64,000 nt of DNA from Gallionellaceae bacterium (GTDB lineage Bacteria; Pseudomonadota; Gammaproteobacteria; Burkholderiales; Thiobacillaceae), in contig JAQTLU010000013.1 in the NCBI GenBank assembly GCA_028714735.1, forward strand, positions 1-64,000. Direction: 5' to 3'. The translations under genes and the position numbers were made by a program. Below are positions 46,188-54,305 of the stretch, piece by piece; within the stretch, counting starts at the first letter, position 1; each line of letters starts with the position of its first letter. Under the pieces are notes generated by a model. It ran no database searches and was not told the origin of the DNA. It saw only the letters and a program-made list of their open reading frames with translations.

Positions 46188-46895
46188 TCAGCAGGTGTCG
46201 GCCTCGGCGGTGTACTTGGAAAGCAGCACGGCCTGTACGGTGCCGCTGGCTTCATCGCGGTATTTGCCGATGCCGAATTCCTTGTTGAGCTTGCCCTTGA
46301 ACTTCTTGAAGTACTCGTCGATCAGGTCGGCGCCGTACATGCCGGTGGCATGGATTTCATCGCTGGCGGCATCGTGTTCCAGGCGGACGGCCACCAGCGG
46401 CTGGGATGACTTGCCGGTGAGGGCCTTGCCGCCTGCGGCGGGATCGAAGGCGCTGTTGTGGGCGCAGCAGGTGATCGTTGCGGAGTGCCCGGAGGTTTCG
46501 CTGTTGCCGGGGATGTAGCTGATCTGGCTGCTGTCCTTTTCCGGGTGGGCCAACTGGTGGGTGCAGACCGCGAGATAGGCGACCAGGTTCTTGTTCGGAC
46601 CGACGCCGCCGGCAAAGGTGTATTCCTCGCCTTCGGCGGTTTTCAGCGCGGCGCCGGCCTTGGCCTCGGACGGCAGGCTGATCAGGAAACAGGGTGTGCC
46701 GGCATAGGGGTAGCCGAAGATATAGGCCTCGGCCTGGCTCAGGCTGGCGGCCTTGAGCGGCTGGCCGTCGGCATCGACCAGTTTTGCCCGGGTGTAATCC
46801 CTGACCGAGCTCGAGTGCACGAGCTGGGTATGGACGCCCGCCGCGAGGGCGGCGGCACTGGCAGTGCATACCTTGATGAAGTTGCGTCGGTCCAT
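46188..46895 (-). CDS. Tat-exported Rieske iron-sulfur protein (first copy)
   Basis: The 235-aa protein has the Tat signal MDRRNFIKVCTASAAALAAG and Rieske motifs CTHQLAHPE and CCAHNSAFDP, with 29 residues between the two ligand pairs, longer than in bc1 Rieske proteins. As in its paralogue at 45212, the disulfide cysteines are missing and the protein should be soluble in the periplasm. It ends in a conserved ADTC. AGAGGAGA precedes the ATG. A paralogous duplication is clear from the shared framework. Confidence 0.85.
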   Translation of the reverse strand: MDRRNFIKVCTASAAALAAGVHTQLVHSSSVRDYTRAKLVDADGQPLKAASLSQAEAYIFGYPYAGTPCFLISLPSEAKAGAALKTAEGEEYTFAGGVGPNKNLVAYLAVCTHQLAHPEKDSSQISYIPGNSETSGHSATITCCAHNSAFDPAAGGKALTGKSSQPLVAVRLEHDAASDEIHATGMYGADLIDEYFKKFKGKLNKEFGIGKYRDEASGTVQAVLLSKYTAEADTC

Positions 46896-47018
46896 TTTCG
46901 TCTCCTCTTGTCAGACTCCCACACACTAACAACGACCGGAAAGAAAGATGCCGGAACCCTGCGCCCGGGTTGACGGGTATCAAGACCAAGCCGCCGCACC
47001 GCCCCGGATTACGGGCCG

Positions 47019-47043
47019 AAAAAAAGGGGGCCGACTGGCCCCC
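47019..47043 (-). terminator. Terminator after the FccB-like gene
   Basis: GGGGGCC-N4-GGCCCCC (47026-47043) is a perfect 7-bp stem followed on the minus strand by seven T. It separates the flavoprotein gene from the first Rieske gene. Confidence 0.9.
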
Positions 47044-47071
47044 TTCGGGTTGCGTGCAATGCCGGTACGGC

Positions 47072-48427
47072 TTAGCCGAACATGTCGCGGTAGATGCCCT
47101 GGGCCCATTCCAGATAGGCACGGCCCATGGCCTGGTCGCGCACTTCCCAGGTCTTGGTGTCGGGCGAGAAGCCGGTGATGGCGTCCTTGACCGGATCGTA
47201 GGTGTACTTGGCGTCCACCTTGATGGCCTCCGGCGGGAAGGCGTTGGTCATGGAGTAGCACACGGTCTCCGGGGATTCCCAGGCGATTTCCTTGCCTTGG
47301 GCGCGGGCCGCCAGCACCTTGGCGACGAACTGGCCTTCGGTGTTGGAGGTGTTGGCGCTCTTGGAGTAGGGGTGCGGACGGGAGTCGCCGGTGACGTACA
47401 CGTGGGGATCGCCGATGTAGTTGTAGAACCGGACATCGACGTCGGCTTCCTTCTGGCCGCTCTTGGTCGACGGCGCCATCAGGCCCAGCTGCTCGATCAG
47501 GGTGTTGCCGCGCACGTTGGCGTAGATCGAGGCGTCATCGAACTGGACGGAGTCGAATTCGGTCTTGATGGTCTTCTTCTCGACGTCGACGCCGGTGATG
47601 GCCATGCCCGGCTTGTACTCGATGATGCCCTTGTAGAGCTCGTCGAAGGCGGCATGGAAGCCCTGTTTCTTGATGGTGACCTCGGGGTTCGCGTCGAGGA
47701 TGACGACCTTGCCCTTGAGCTTGTTCTTCTTGATCCAGGAGGCCATCAGGCAGGCACGCTCGTAAGGGCCGGGCAGGCAGCGGTAGTTGCCGCCGGGAAC
47801 GCTTTGCACGAACACGCCGCCTTCGAATTCCTGAATCTTGCGCTTCAGGGTGACGTGCTCCATCGGGGAGATGAAGCCGCCCGGATACATCTGGCGCAGC
47901 GCGGTCATGGTTTCCACGTCCTTGACGCCGATCTTGTCGTAGTCGTAGGAGATGCCGGGGGCCAGAACCAGGAAGTCATAATTGACTTCGCCTTCGCTGG
48001 TGACCAGGGTGCGGGAGGCGCGGTCAAGGCCGGTGACCGTGGCGTTGAGGAAGGTGTACTTGTTGTTGACGGCAGCGTCCAGGAAGCTGTGGTCGGCCAG
48101 GAATTCCATGTTGATGATGCCGACGTACCACAGGTTGCTGTTGAAGCAGGAAGAGTACATATCCCGCTTGTCGATGACCACGACGTCGAAATTGGGGTAG
48201 TTCTTCTTGGCATGGGCGGCGATGGTCATGCCGGAAGTGCCAGCACCCACCACGACCAGGCGCGGGCCTTTCGCCTTCGGAATCGGGGCCTTGATGCCGG
48301 TCATGACGGCAGCAGAGGTTCCGGCGACGGCCGAACCGGTGATGCCGGTGGCGCAGCCCGCCGTGCCGGCAGCCAGCATGGCGCCGCTCATTTTCAGGAA
48401 ATTCCGCCGATCAAATTGCTCATTCAT
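47072..48427 (-). CDS. Tat-exported flavocytochrome-c sulfide dehydrogenase-like flavoprotein
   Basis: The 451-aa protein has a Tat signal (DRRNFLKMSGAMLAAG), an FAD-binding site RLVVVGAGTSGMTIAAHAK and SSCFNSNLW, aligned with the covalent-flavin Cys region of FccB. YRCLPGPYERACLMA matches the FccB redox-active Cys. The partner Cys expected in a GDaC motif is replaced in GDSRPHPYSKS. No cytochrome subunit is adjacent; two Rieske proteins are. A sulfur-compound or related dehydrogenase is likely, the substrate unknown. GAGGAG supports the ATG at 48427. Confidence 0.8.
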   Translation of the reverse strand: MNEQFDRRNFLKMSGAMLAAGTAGCATGITGSAVAGTSAAVMTGIKAPIPKAKGPRLVVVGAGTSGMTIAAHAKKNYPNFDVVVIDKRDMYSSCFNSNLWYVGIINMEFLADHSFLDAAVNNKYTFLNATVTGLDRASRTLVTSEGEVNYDFLVLAPGISYDYDKIGVKDVETMTALRQMYPGGFISPMEHVTLKRKIQEFEGGVFVQSVPGGNYRCLPGPYERACLMASWIKKNKLKGKVVILDANPEVTIKKQGFHAAFDELYKGIIEYKPGMAITGVDVEKKTIKTEFDSVQFDDASIYANVRGNTLIEQLGLMAPSTKSGQKEADVDVRFYNYIGDPHVYVTGDSRPHPYSKSANTSNTEGQFVAKVLAARAQGKEIAWESPETVCYSMTNAFPPEAIKVDAKYTYDPVKDAITGFSPDTKTWEVRDQAMGRAYLEWAQGIYRDMFG

Positions 48428-48451
48428 GGGTGCTGTCTCCTCATTGTGGTG

Positions 48452-48483
48452 AAAAAACACCGGGGCAGCGGGATGCCCCGGTG
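48452..48483 (-). terminator. Hairpin terminator directly upstream of the FccB-like gene
   Basis: CACCGGGGCA-N6-TGCCCCGGTG is a perfect 10-bp stem (48458-48483) followed on the minus strand by six T, ending 25 bp before the ATG. Upstream (48484-48590) lie two AT-rich inverted repeats (AATTAACCT/AGGATTAATT, and GGCAAG/CTTGCC) that may be regulator sites. Confidence 0.85.
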
Positions 48484-48590
48484 AGATTTGTTATGGCAAG
48501 GCCATGGAACGGCTTGCCAGCTTCAATTAATCCTAGCGAGCGTAAGGTTAATTGCTGGTTGTTTCTGGGTAAAAAACTGGTAAAGAAAGA

Positions 48591-49859
48591 CTAGTTCTTG
48601 GTGAAATAAAGCACTGCGGCGGTGCCGTATCCAGTCTTGCTGTCGATAGCGATGCGCCAGCCGCGCAAATCGCAGATGCGCTTGACCAGGGACAAGCCGA
48701 TACCGGCGCCATTGGAATCGCTGCCCTTGTAGTGTCGGTGAAAGACGCGGTCGAGTTCGGATTCGGCGATGCCCTTGCCGGTGTCGCTGACCACCAGGCG
48801 GTGGTCTTCCAGGCGGACGCAGACCTGGCTCGATCCGGCATGCCGGATGGCGTTGTCGATCAGGTTGTCGACCACCACGGTGGCGAGGATCTTTTCCACC
48901 GGGATCGTGATGTCATGGTCAAGTTCCAGTCTGATCTCGACCGGACGGTCCTCGCTCAGGGTGCGGTGTTTGTCGACCGATTCGCGGACCACCTCGGCGA
49001 TGGAGCAGTGGTCCGGCTCGGCATCCGGCCGGCTGCCCGCGCGGGCAAGATGCAGCAGCGCGCTGGTCAGGTCGGTCATGTCGTGGCTGGCCCGCTCGAT
49101 GCGGGCGATGCGCTGGCGCTGTCCGCTGTTCAGGTTGGCATCATCCTCGAGTATCTCCACGGCGCCCCGGATGATCGCCAGCGGCGTGCGCAGTTCGTGG
49201 CTGACGTCGGAGGTGAAGGCGCGTTCGCGCTCGACGCATTCCTGGATGCGGGTCTGGTAGCGGTTGAAGGCGTTGGCCAGTTCGTCGATCTCGTCGCGGC
49301 TGGGCGTGGGCGGGGCCGGCGGCGGCGATCGGGTCGGGTCGAGCGAGGCGACGCGTTCGGCCAGGTCGGTCACCGGCGCCACGACGCGACGCGCCAGCCA
49401 CAACCCGCCCATGGCGGAGAGGCCGGTCATGATCATGATTCCGGCCAGCAGGTAGTACAGGAAATGATGTTCGCGCTGCTGGTGCAGCGTCTCGTTGAAC
49501 AGGAAGGCAAGGCGGCGGCCGTTGTGGTCGCCGACCAGGGCGAGATAGGTCGTGCCGTTGAATTCCACCGTATGTTTTCCCGGCGCCAGCCGGGCCAGCG
49601 CCGGGGGGGCGGACGCTTCGGCGCGGGCGTCGTCCAGGGCGTAGCCGCTCAGCGTCAGCGTGGCGGGCAGCATGGCGTTGGCGTTCATGTCCTGCCGGAG
49701 CTGGTAATCCTGCATCTCGGCGTGCAGGGTCTCGTACATCAGGCGCTGGCCGAGATCGTGTACCGAGAAAAAGATGCCGACCGACAGCAGCAGGCTGACC
49801 AGGGCGCCAAACCAGGCAAAATTGAGCGCGACCCGGACGCGCAGGCTACGCCGCTTCAT
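48591..49859 (-). CDS. Two-component sensor histidine kinase (OmpR-system type)
   Basis: The 422-aa kinase has two membrane helices (about 10-33 and 133-155) bracketing a periplasmic domain of about 100 residues, a HAMP segment, the H-box FTSDVSHELRTPLAII, and ATPase boxes NLIDNAIRHA, VSDTGKGIAESELD and NGAGIGLSLVKRI. It overlaps the end of the response-regulator gene by 14 bp. The adjacent exported flavoprotein/Rieske genes are the likely targets; the signal is unknown. Confidence 0.93.
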   Translation of the reverse strand: MKRRSLRVRVALNFAWFGALVSLLLSVGIFFSVHDLGQRLMYETLHAEMQDYQLRQDMNANAMLPATLTLSGYALDDARAEASAPPALARLAPGKHTVEFNGTTYLALVGDHNGRRLAFLFNETLHQQREHHFLYYLLAGIMIMTGLSAMGGLWLARRVVAPVTDLAERVASLDPTRSPPPAPPTPSRDEIDELANAFNRYQTRIQECVERERAFTSDVSHELRTPLAIIRGAVEILEDDANLNSGQRQRIARIERASHDMTDLTSALLHLARAGSRPDAEPDHCSIAEVVRESVDKHRTLSEDRPVEIRLELDHDITIPVEKILATVVVDNLIDNAIRHAGSSQVCVRLEDHRLVVSDTGKGIAESELDRVFHRHYKGSDSNGAGIGLSLVKRICDLRGWRIAIDSKTGYGTAAVLYFTKN

Positions 49860-50529
49860 CGCAGGCGATCTGGTAGCCGATGCCGCGCACGGTGCGCAGC
49901 AGGCCGGTCTCGGTGTGCTTGTCGATGGCGCTGCGCAGGATGTGCAGATGGGCCTTCAAGGCGTCGCTGTCGGGCGGATGGTCGCCCCAGATGACGGCCT
50001 CCATTTCCTGTCGGGTCACCACGCGGGGCGAGGCGCGCATCAACAACTCCAGCAGCTTGAGCGGGATCGGCGGCAGGTCGACGCGGCGATCGCCGCGGGT
50101 GACCCGGTAGGTCTCGATGTCGAAGCACAGATCGGCCACCTGCAGCCTCTGCGATTGGCCCTGCGACTGCGCGCGCCGGGTGATGCTCTTGAGACGGGCC
50201 TCCACCTCGCGCAGCGCGTAGGGCTTGACCACGTAGTCGTCCGCGCCCGCCTCCAGGCCCAGTATCTTGTCGTCGAGGGAGTCCCGCGCGGTCAGCATCA
50301 GCACCGGCGTGTGCCGGCCGGCATCGCCCCGCAACTTGCGGCACAGGGTCAGGCCGTCCATGCCGGGCAGCATCAGGTCCAGGACGATGGCGTCGTAGTC
50401 GTTGATGACGGCCAGGTGGAGACCGCCGACGCCATCGCCGGCCACGTCGACCACGTGGGAGCGGGCGGACAGGAAATCGGTCAGGTTGGCGGCGATATCC
50501 CGGTTGTCTTCGATGATCAGCAGTCGCAT
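49846..50529 (-). CDS. OmpR-family response regulator
   Basis: The 227-aa protein has a receiver domain (MRLLIIEDNRDIAANL, phospho-acceptor Asp in IVLDLMLPGMDG, Lys in VVKPYALRE) and a C-terminal winged helix (SDALKAHLHILRSAIDKH, RTVRGIGYQIA). MRLLIIEDN at 50529 is the normal family start; the longer frame begins inside a terminator hairpin. It precedes and overlaps its kinase. Confidence 0.94.
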   Translation of the reverse strand: MRLLIIEDNRDIAANLTDFLSARSHVVDVAGDGVGGLHLAVINDYDAIVLDLMLPGMDGLTLCRKLRGDAGRHTPVLMLTARDSLDDKILGLEAGADDYVVKPYALREVEARLKSITRRAQSQGQSQRLQVADLCFDIETYRVTRGDRRVDLPPIPLKLLELLMRASPRVVTRQEMEAVIWGDHPPDSDALKAHLHILRSAIDKHTETGLLRTVRGIGYQIACDEAA

Positions 50530-50552
50530 GCCGGGATTCTGACCGGAAAAAG

Positions 50553-50577
50553 GAAAAAGGGCATCCACCGGATGCCC
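50553..50577 (-). terminator. Terminator between tandem-USP gene and response regulator
   Basis: GGGCATCC-ACC-GGATGCCC (50559-50577) is a perfect 8-bp stem with AAAAA on the left, giving a U-run on the minus strand. It ends the TauE-USP transcript only 24 bp before the response-regulator start. Confidence 0.85.
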
Positions 50578-50596
50578 TTGGACTTATCGGATGCCT

Positions 50597-51436
50597 TCAG
50601 GAACGGGCAACCAGCACCGGGCAGTTGCTCTGGTTGAGCACCCGCTCGGAGACCGAGCCCATGAGTATCCTGTCGAGGCCGTTGCGGCCATGGCTGCCCA
50701 TGATGATGAGGTCGGCGCTTTCCTTCGCGGCATTTTCCACGATGGCCTGTTCCGGCCGGCCCTCGGCAAGCAGGCTGCTGACACTGACGCCCAGTCGGGT
50801 CATGGCCAGCAGCACGCGATCGAGCGCCGTTTGCGCGTCCTGGCGGCGTTCCCGGCTATGGCTGGGCAGGATGGCGGAGATCACTGCCAGCGGCAGCTGG
50901 CACAACTGCGCAATGTTGCCGGCAATGACGGCGGCGGCATCGCCATAGCGCGATCCGTCGGTGGCCAGGAGAACCTTGCGGTGCCACATCCGCGACGATT
51001 CCGGCACCACCAGGACCGGGCAGGGGGCGCGGCCGACCACCTTCTCGGTGGCGTGGCCCAGTTTCCAGCGGGCGAGGCCGCGCCGGCCATGCCGGCCCAT
51101 GATGATGACATCGGCGCGCAACTGCTCGGCTGCCTCGGTGATCGCCCGGGCCGGGTCGGCATCCCGGAGGACGCGGGTTATGCAGTCGCCATGCCTGATC
51201 CGTTCCCGCGCGGCCGCGACGTGGCCCATGGCCAGGCGTTCGGACTCGGCGCCGAGGGTCGGCTCCAGGCTTTCGGTGCCCGGGTTGTCGAGGGCGATGC
51301 TGACGATGTACAGCCTGGCGTCGCATTTCGTGGCCATCTCGTCGGCGATGGCGATGGCGCCGTCGCTGTATCCGGAGCCGTCGGTGGCCAGCAGGATGCG
51401 CTCGAAGCGGCCGAGGGGGGATAGGGTCTCGGTCAT
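50597..51436 (-). CDS. Tandem universal stress protein
   Basis: The 279-aa protein holds two USP domains (about 10-145 and 150-279). Each has the Asp-containing start (LLATDGSGYSDGAI, LLATDGSRYGDAAA) and the Gly-rich nucleotide loop (MGRHGRRGLARWKLGHAT, MGSHGRNGLDRILMGSVS). AGGAGG precedes the ATG at 51436, which overlaps the TauE stop (ATGA). It is the last gene of the sigma-54 operon that starts at 52752. Confidence 0.93.
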   Translation of the reverse strand: MTETLSPLGRFERILLATDGSGYSDGAIAIADEMATKCDARLYIVSIALDNPGTESLEPTLGAESERLAMGHVAAARERIRHGDCITRVLRDADPARAITEAAEQLRADVIIMGRHGRRGLARWKLGHATEKVVGRAPCPVLVVPESSRMWHRKVLLATDGSRYGDAAAVIAGNIAQLCQLPLAVISAILPSHSRERRQDAQTALDRVLLAMTRLGVSVSSLLAEGRPEQAIVENAAKESADLIIMGSHGRNGLDRILMGSVSERVLNQSNCPVLVARS

Positions 51437-52506
51437 GTCTGTCCCTCCTGGGCCAGGATGGGGGCGCGGCTGGCACGCATGCCGGAATTGAGCGAACGGA
51501 TGATGATGCCGGCACCGATCAGCAGGGCGGCGGTCATGATGCCGAGGCTGACGTTCTTGAGCATGGCCATGGTGGCCTCCTGGATCGGCGCTATCCAGCC
51601 CAGTTTGGCCAGGTACACCGGTATGACCAGGGCGCGGGAGACCAGCACGATGATCATGATGGTGCCCATCACGACCTTGACCATGTAGGGCTTCACATAG
51701 GTGGTGCCGATGGCGCCCAGCTGGATGCCGAACAGGGAGCCGGCGAGCAGGATCATGGCCAGGCGGATGTCGACGAAACCGCCCCAGGCATACTTGATGC
51801 TGCCGCCCAGGCCCATCACGAAGGCGATCACCAGTTCGGTGGCGGAGGCCATCAGGGAGGGTACGCCGAGCAGGTAGATCATCGCGGGCACGCCGATGAA
51901 GCCGCCCACCGCGATGCTCGCGGCCAGCAGGCCGGTGGCGATGCCCATCGGGATGGTGACCAGCCAGGAGATTTCCGCCTTGGCGGCACGCGAGTAGAAC
52001 ATGGTGCCGGGTATGCGTATCGACTGGATCCAGAGGGCCAGCCGGTTCGGCTTTTCCTCGGCGTCGACATCGCCGGAACGGTAGGTCTTCCAGGCATCCA
52101 TCAGCACCCAGGAACCGACGATGGCCAGCACCAGCACGAAGATGACCGATACGTACAGGTTGGAGCCGGCATCGCCCCAGGTTCGCTTGACACTCTCCAT
52201 GATGTGGGCGCCATAGAGCACGCCGACCTCGGCCGAGGCGCCCAGGATCAGACCCAGCTTGACGTCCACCTGGCCATATTTGTAGCGCTTCATGGCGCCG
52301 ACCAGCGATTTCGGGAATTTGTGGCACATGTTCGAGGCCACCGCGACGATGGCCGGCACCCCGATGCTCATCATCGCGGGAGTCAGCACGAAGGCGCCGC
52401 CCGAGCCGATGAAGCCGGATACCAGCCCGCCGACGAAGCCGACGAAGAACAGGAACAGGATCTTGGTCAGGTCCAGGTCGATGAAGTTGACTGCCTCGAT
52501 GTCCAC
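51433..52506 (-). CDS. TauE/SafE family sulfite/anion exporter
   Basis: The 357-aa membrane protein has about nine helices and the TauE/SafE signature GFVGGLVSGFIGSGGAFVLT repeated in part as AASIAVGGFIGVPAMIYLLG. Members export sulfite, sulfoacetate or related anions. In a sulfur oxidiser sulfite or sulfate release is plausible. The start is a GTG at 52506 with AAAGGCGG upstream. It lies between a 77-aa membrane protein and the tandem USP. Confidence 0.9.
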   Translation of the reverse strand: MDIEAVNFIDLDLTKILFLFFVGFVGGLVSGFIGSGGAFVLTPAMMSIGVPAIVAVASNMCHKFPKSLVGAMKRYKYGQVDVKLGLILGASAEVGVLYGAHIMESVKRTWGDAGSNLYVSVIFVLVLAIVGSWVLMDAWKTYRSGDVDAEEKPNRLALWIQSIRIPGTMFYSRAAKAEISWLVTIPMGIATGLLAASIAVGGFIGVPAMIYLLGVPSLMASATELVIAFVMGLGGSIKYAWGGFVDIRLAMILLAGSLFGIQLGAIGTTYVKPYMVKVVMGTIMIIVLVSRALVIPVYLAKLGWIAPIQEATMAMLKNVSLGIMTAALLIGAGIIIRSLNSGMRASRAPILAQEGQT

Positions 52507-52518
52507 GGTAGCCGCCTT

Positions 52519-52752
52519 TCAGTGTTGGTTGGCGCGGATGCCCATGGCGTCCCAGAAACTGCCGGTGAAGTGGCCATGGAAGTAGGAAAAGGCAAAGGCG
52601 AAGGCGATTGGGATGAAGAATGACCAGTGGCCGTGCTGGGTGACGCCGACGATGGCGTCCTCGAACAGGAACATGAGGAGGTAGAGCAGGACGGTGACGA
52701 TGCCGAAGAGTCCGAGGCGGGCCAGCTTGGTGCGGGTGGCGGTGTGGGTCAT
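52519..52752 (-). CDS. Small two-helix membrane protein
   Basis: The 77-aa protein begins MTHTATRTKLARLGLFGIVT and has two membrane helices (about 10-32 and 44-62) with a His/Phe-rich second segment. AGGAGC precedes the ATG. It is the first gene behind the sigma-54 promoter and lies 12 bp before the TauE gene, so it is probably an accessory subunit of that exporter. I do not recognise a named family. Confidence 0.8.
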   Translation of the reverse strand: MTHTATRTKLARLGLFGIVTVLLYLLMFLFEDAIVGVTQHGHWSFFIPIAFAFAFSYFHGHFTGSFWDAMGIRANQH

Positions 52753-52790
52753 GAGCTGCTCCTGGGTTTGTGGGTGGGTGTCTGGGTACA

Positions 52791-52807
52791 TAGCAGCTGT
52801 CGTGCCA
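52791..52807 (-). promoter_or_regulatory. Sigma-54 promoter of the TauE operon
   Basis: On the minus strand the sequence is TGGCACG-N4-CTGCT, with GG and GC ten bases apart, one mismatch from the sigma-54 consensus. The predicted start is near 52780, giving a leader of about 28 bases before the 77-aa ORF. A sigma-54 activator gene lies divergent next to it. Confidence 0.8.
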
Positions 52808-52816
52808 GGTTGTAAC

Positions 52817-52833
52817 TTGTTGATTATCAACAA
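52817..52833. promoter_or_regulatory. 17-bp palindrome upstream of the sigma-54 promoter
   Basis: TTGTTGA-TTA-TCAACAA is a perfect 7-bp inverted repeat, centred about 44 bp upstream of the predicted sigma-54 start. It may bind the adjacent NtrC-type regulator or another regulator of the divergent pair. Confidence 0.55.
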
Positions 52834-52865
52834 TGACAGAGCGCAAATCCGCAGTAGTGTTAAAA

Positions 52866-52894
52866 TATGCAACATACCCGTAAACAAATGCATA
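52866..52894. promoter_or_regulatory. Possible upstream activator site near the orphan NtrC-type regulator
   Basis: TATGCA (52866-52871) and TGCATA (52889-52894) form an inverted repeat of 6-bp arms, centred about 100 bp upstream of the predicted sigma-54 start. This is the usual position of an enhancer. Half-sites resemble those in the 62-kb promoter region. Confidence 0.45.
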
Positions 52895-52897
52895 TCT

Positions 52898-54250
52898 ATG
52901 AGTGCGCGCCTGCTGATAGTGGATGACGACAAGGTGGCCCTGGCTAATCTGGGTCTGGCCATGCGCCGCGCCGGTTACCGGGTGCAGACCGCCGCCAATG
53001 GCGAGGCCGCCTGTGCGCTGCTCAAACGGGATCGCTTCGATGTCGTGCTGACCGACCTGAAGATGCCGGGCATCGACGGTCTGGGCGTGTTGCGTTGCTG
53101 CCGCGAGCAGCAGGCGGACGCCGAGGTGATCGTGCTGACCGCCTTCGCCAGCCTGGACAGCGCAGTCGACGTGATGCGTGAAGGCGCCTTCAACTACCTG
53201 GCCAAGCCCTACCGGCTGGACGAGGTGCGCGCCGTGGTGGCGGAGGCGGTGGAAAAGGTCAGCCTGCGGGCGGAAAACCGGCGTTTGCGCGAGGCGCTGG
53301 ACAGCGTCCATGGGCCGGTCCGCATCATCACCCGCGACCCGGTCATGCTGAGCCTGATGGAGATGGCCCGGCGGGTGGCGCCGACCGGCTGCAACGTGCT
53401 GATCACCGGCGAATCGGGTACCGGCAAGGAGTTGTTCGCGCGTTATCTGCACGCCCATAGCGACCGGCCGGACGGGCCGTTCATGGCGGTCAACTGCGGC
53501 GCATTGCACGATGACTTGCTGGCCAACGAGTTGTTCGGCCACGAGAAGGGCGCCTTTACCGGGGCCACCGGCGACAAGCACGGTCTGATCGAGGCGGCCG
53601 GCGGCGGCACCCTGTTCCTCGACGAGGTCACCGAGATGTCGCCCGGCATGCAGGTCAAGCTGCTGCGGGTCATCCAGGAACGTGAATTGATGCGCGTCGG
53701 CGGCACCAAGACGGTCCGGATCGACGTCCGCTTCATCGCCGCCACCAACCGGGCCGTGCCCCAGGTGGTGGCGTCCGGCCAGTTCCGCCAGGACCTGTTC
53801 TATCGCCTGAACGTGGTCAATTTCGACCTGCCGCCCCTGCGCGCGCGCCGTGACGACGTGCCGCCGCTGGCCGATTTCTTCCTGAGCCGGGCGGCGGCCT
53901 ACATGCGCAAGGAGGTGCGGGCGATCACCCGTGCGGCGATGGATTGTCTGGCCGGCCACGATTACCCGGGCAATGTGCGCGAATTGCTCAATCTGGTCGA
54001 GCGTGGCGTGGCGGTGACCACCGGCTCGGAACTGGGCCTGGAACACCTGCCGGCCGAGCTGAGCCGGCACCAGGCGGATACCGGCCACGCCCGCAAGGAT
54101 GGCCGGGTGGCCACCCTGGAAGAGCATGAAGGCGCCTACATCCGCTGGGTTCTGGGCGAGGCCGGCGGCAATCAGAGCCTGGCCGCGAAATGGCTGGGCA
54201 TCAACCGGGTGTCGCTCTGGCGCAAGCTCAAGGAACGGTTGGACGCCTAG
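52898..54250 (+). CDS. Orphan NtrC-family sigma-54 response regulator
   Basis: The 450-aa protein has a receiver ([14 protein letters not shown]), an AAA+ domain with Walker [13 protein letters not shown], the sigma-54 contact loop GAFTGA and [10 protein letters not shown], and a C-terminal helix-turn-helix [15 protein letters not shown]. It activates sigma-54 promoters when phosphorylated. No kinase gene adjoins it. It is divergent from the sigma-54 promoter at 52791. No clear ribosome site precedes the ATG. Its closest relative here is the regulator at 59064. Confidence 0.94.
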   Translation: MSARLLIVDDDKVALANLGLAMRRAGYRVQTAANGEAACALLKRDRFDVVLTDLKMPGIDGLGVLRCCREQQADAEVIVLTAFASLDSAVDVMREGAFNYLAKPYRLDEVRAVVAEAVEKVSLRAENRRLREALDSVHGPVRIITRDPVMLSLMEMARRVAPTGCNVLITGESGTGKELFARYLHAHSDRPDGPFMAVNCGALHDDLLANELFGHEKGAFTGATGDKHGLIEAAGGGTLFLDEVTEMSPGMQVKLLRVIQERELMRVGGTKTVRIDVRFIAATNRAVPQVVASGQFRQDLFYRLNVVNFDLPPLRARRDDVPPLADFFLSRAAAYMRKEVRAITRAAMDCLAGHDYPGNVRELLNLVERGVAVTTGSELGLEHLPAELSRHQADTGHARKDGRVATLEEHEGAYIRWVLGEAGGNQSLAAKWLGINRVSLWRKLKERLDA

Positions 54251-54287
54251 TCCCGGCCTATCACAAAACGTCAAAGTTGTATTAGAA

Positions 54288-54305
54288 TGCAACCATGATG
54301 TTGCA
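54288..54305. promoter_or_regulatory. Inverted repeat over the start of the second SulP gene
   Basis: TGCAAC-CATGAT-GTTGCA has perfect 6-bp arms with the start codon inside the spacer. The half-sites TGCAA/TTGCA match those of the proposed NtrC-type sites near 62 kb. It may be an operator, or an RNA stem covering the start. Confidence 0.4.

Noticed and set aside
50597-54292. Single 1231-codon minus-strand frame spanning the USP, TauE and regulator genes
   Set aside because: Only the last 279 codons encode a recognisable protein (tandem USP). The rest runs out of frame through the TauE gene and antisense to the regulator; AGGAGG at the USP start settles the true beginning.
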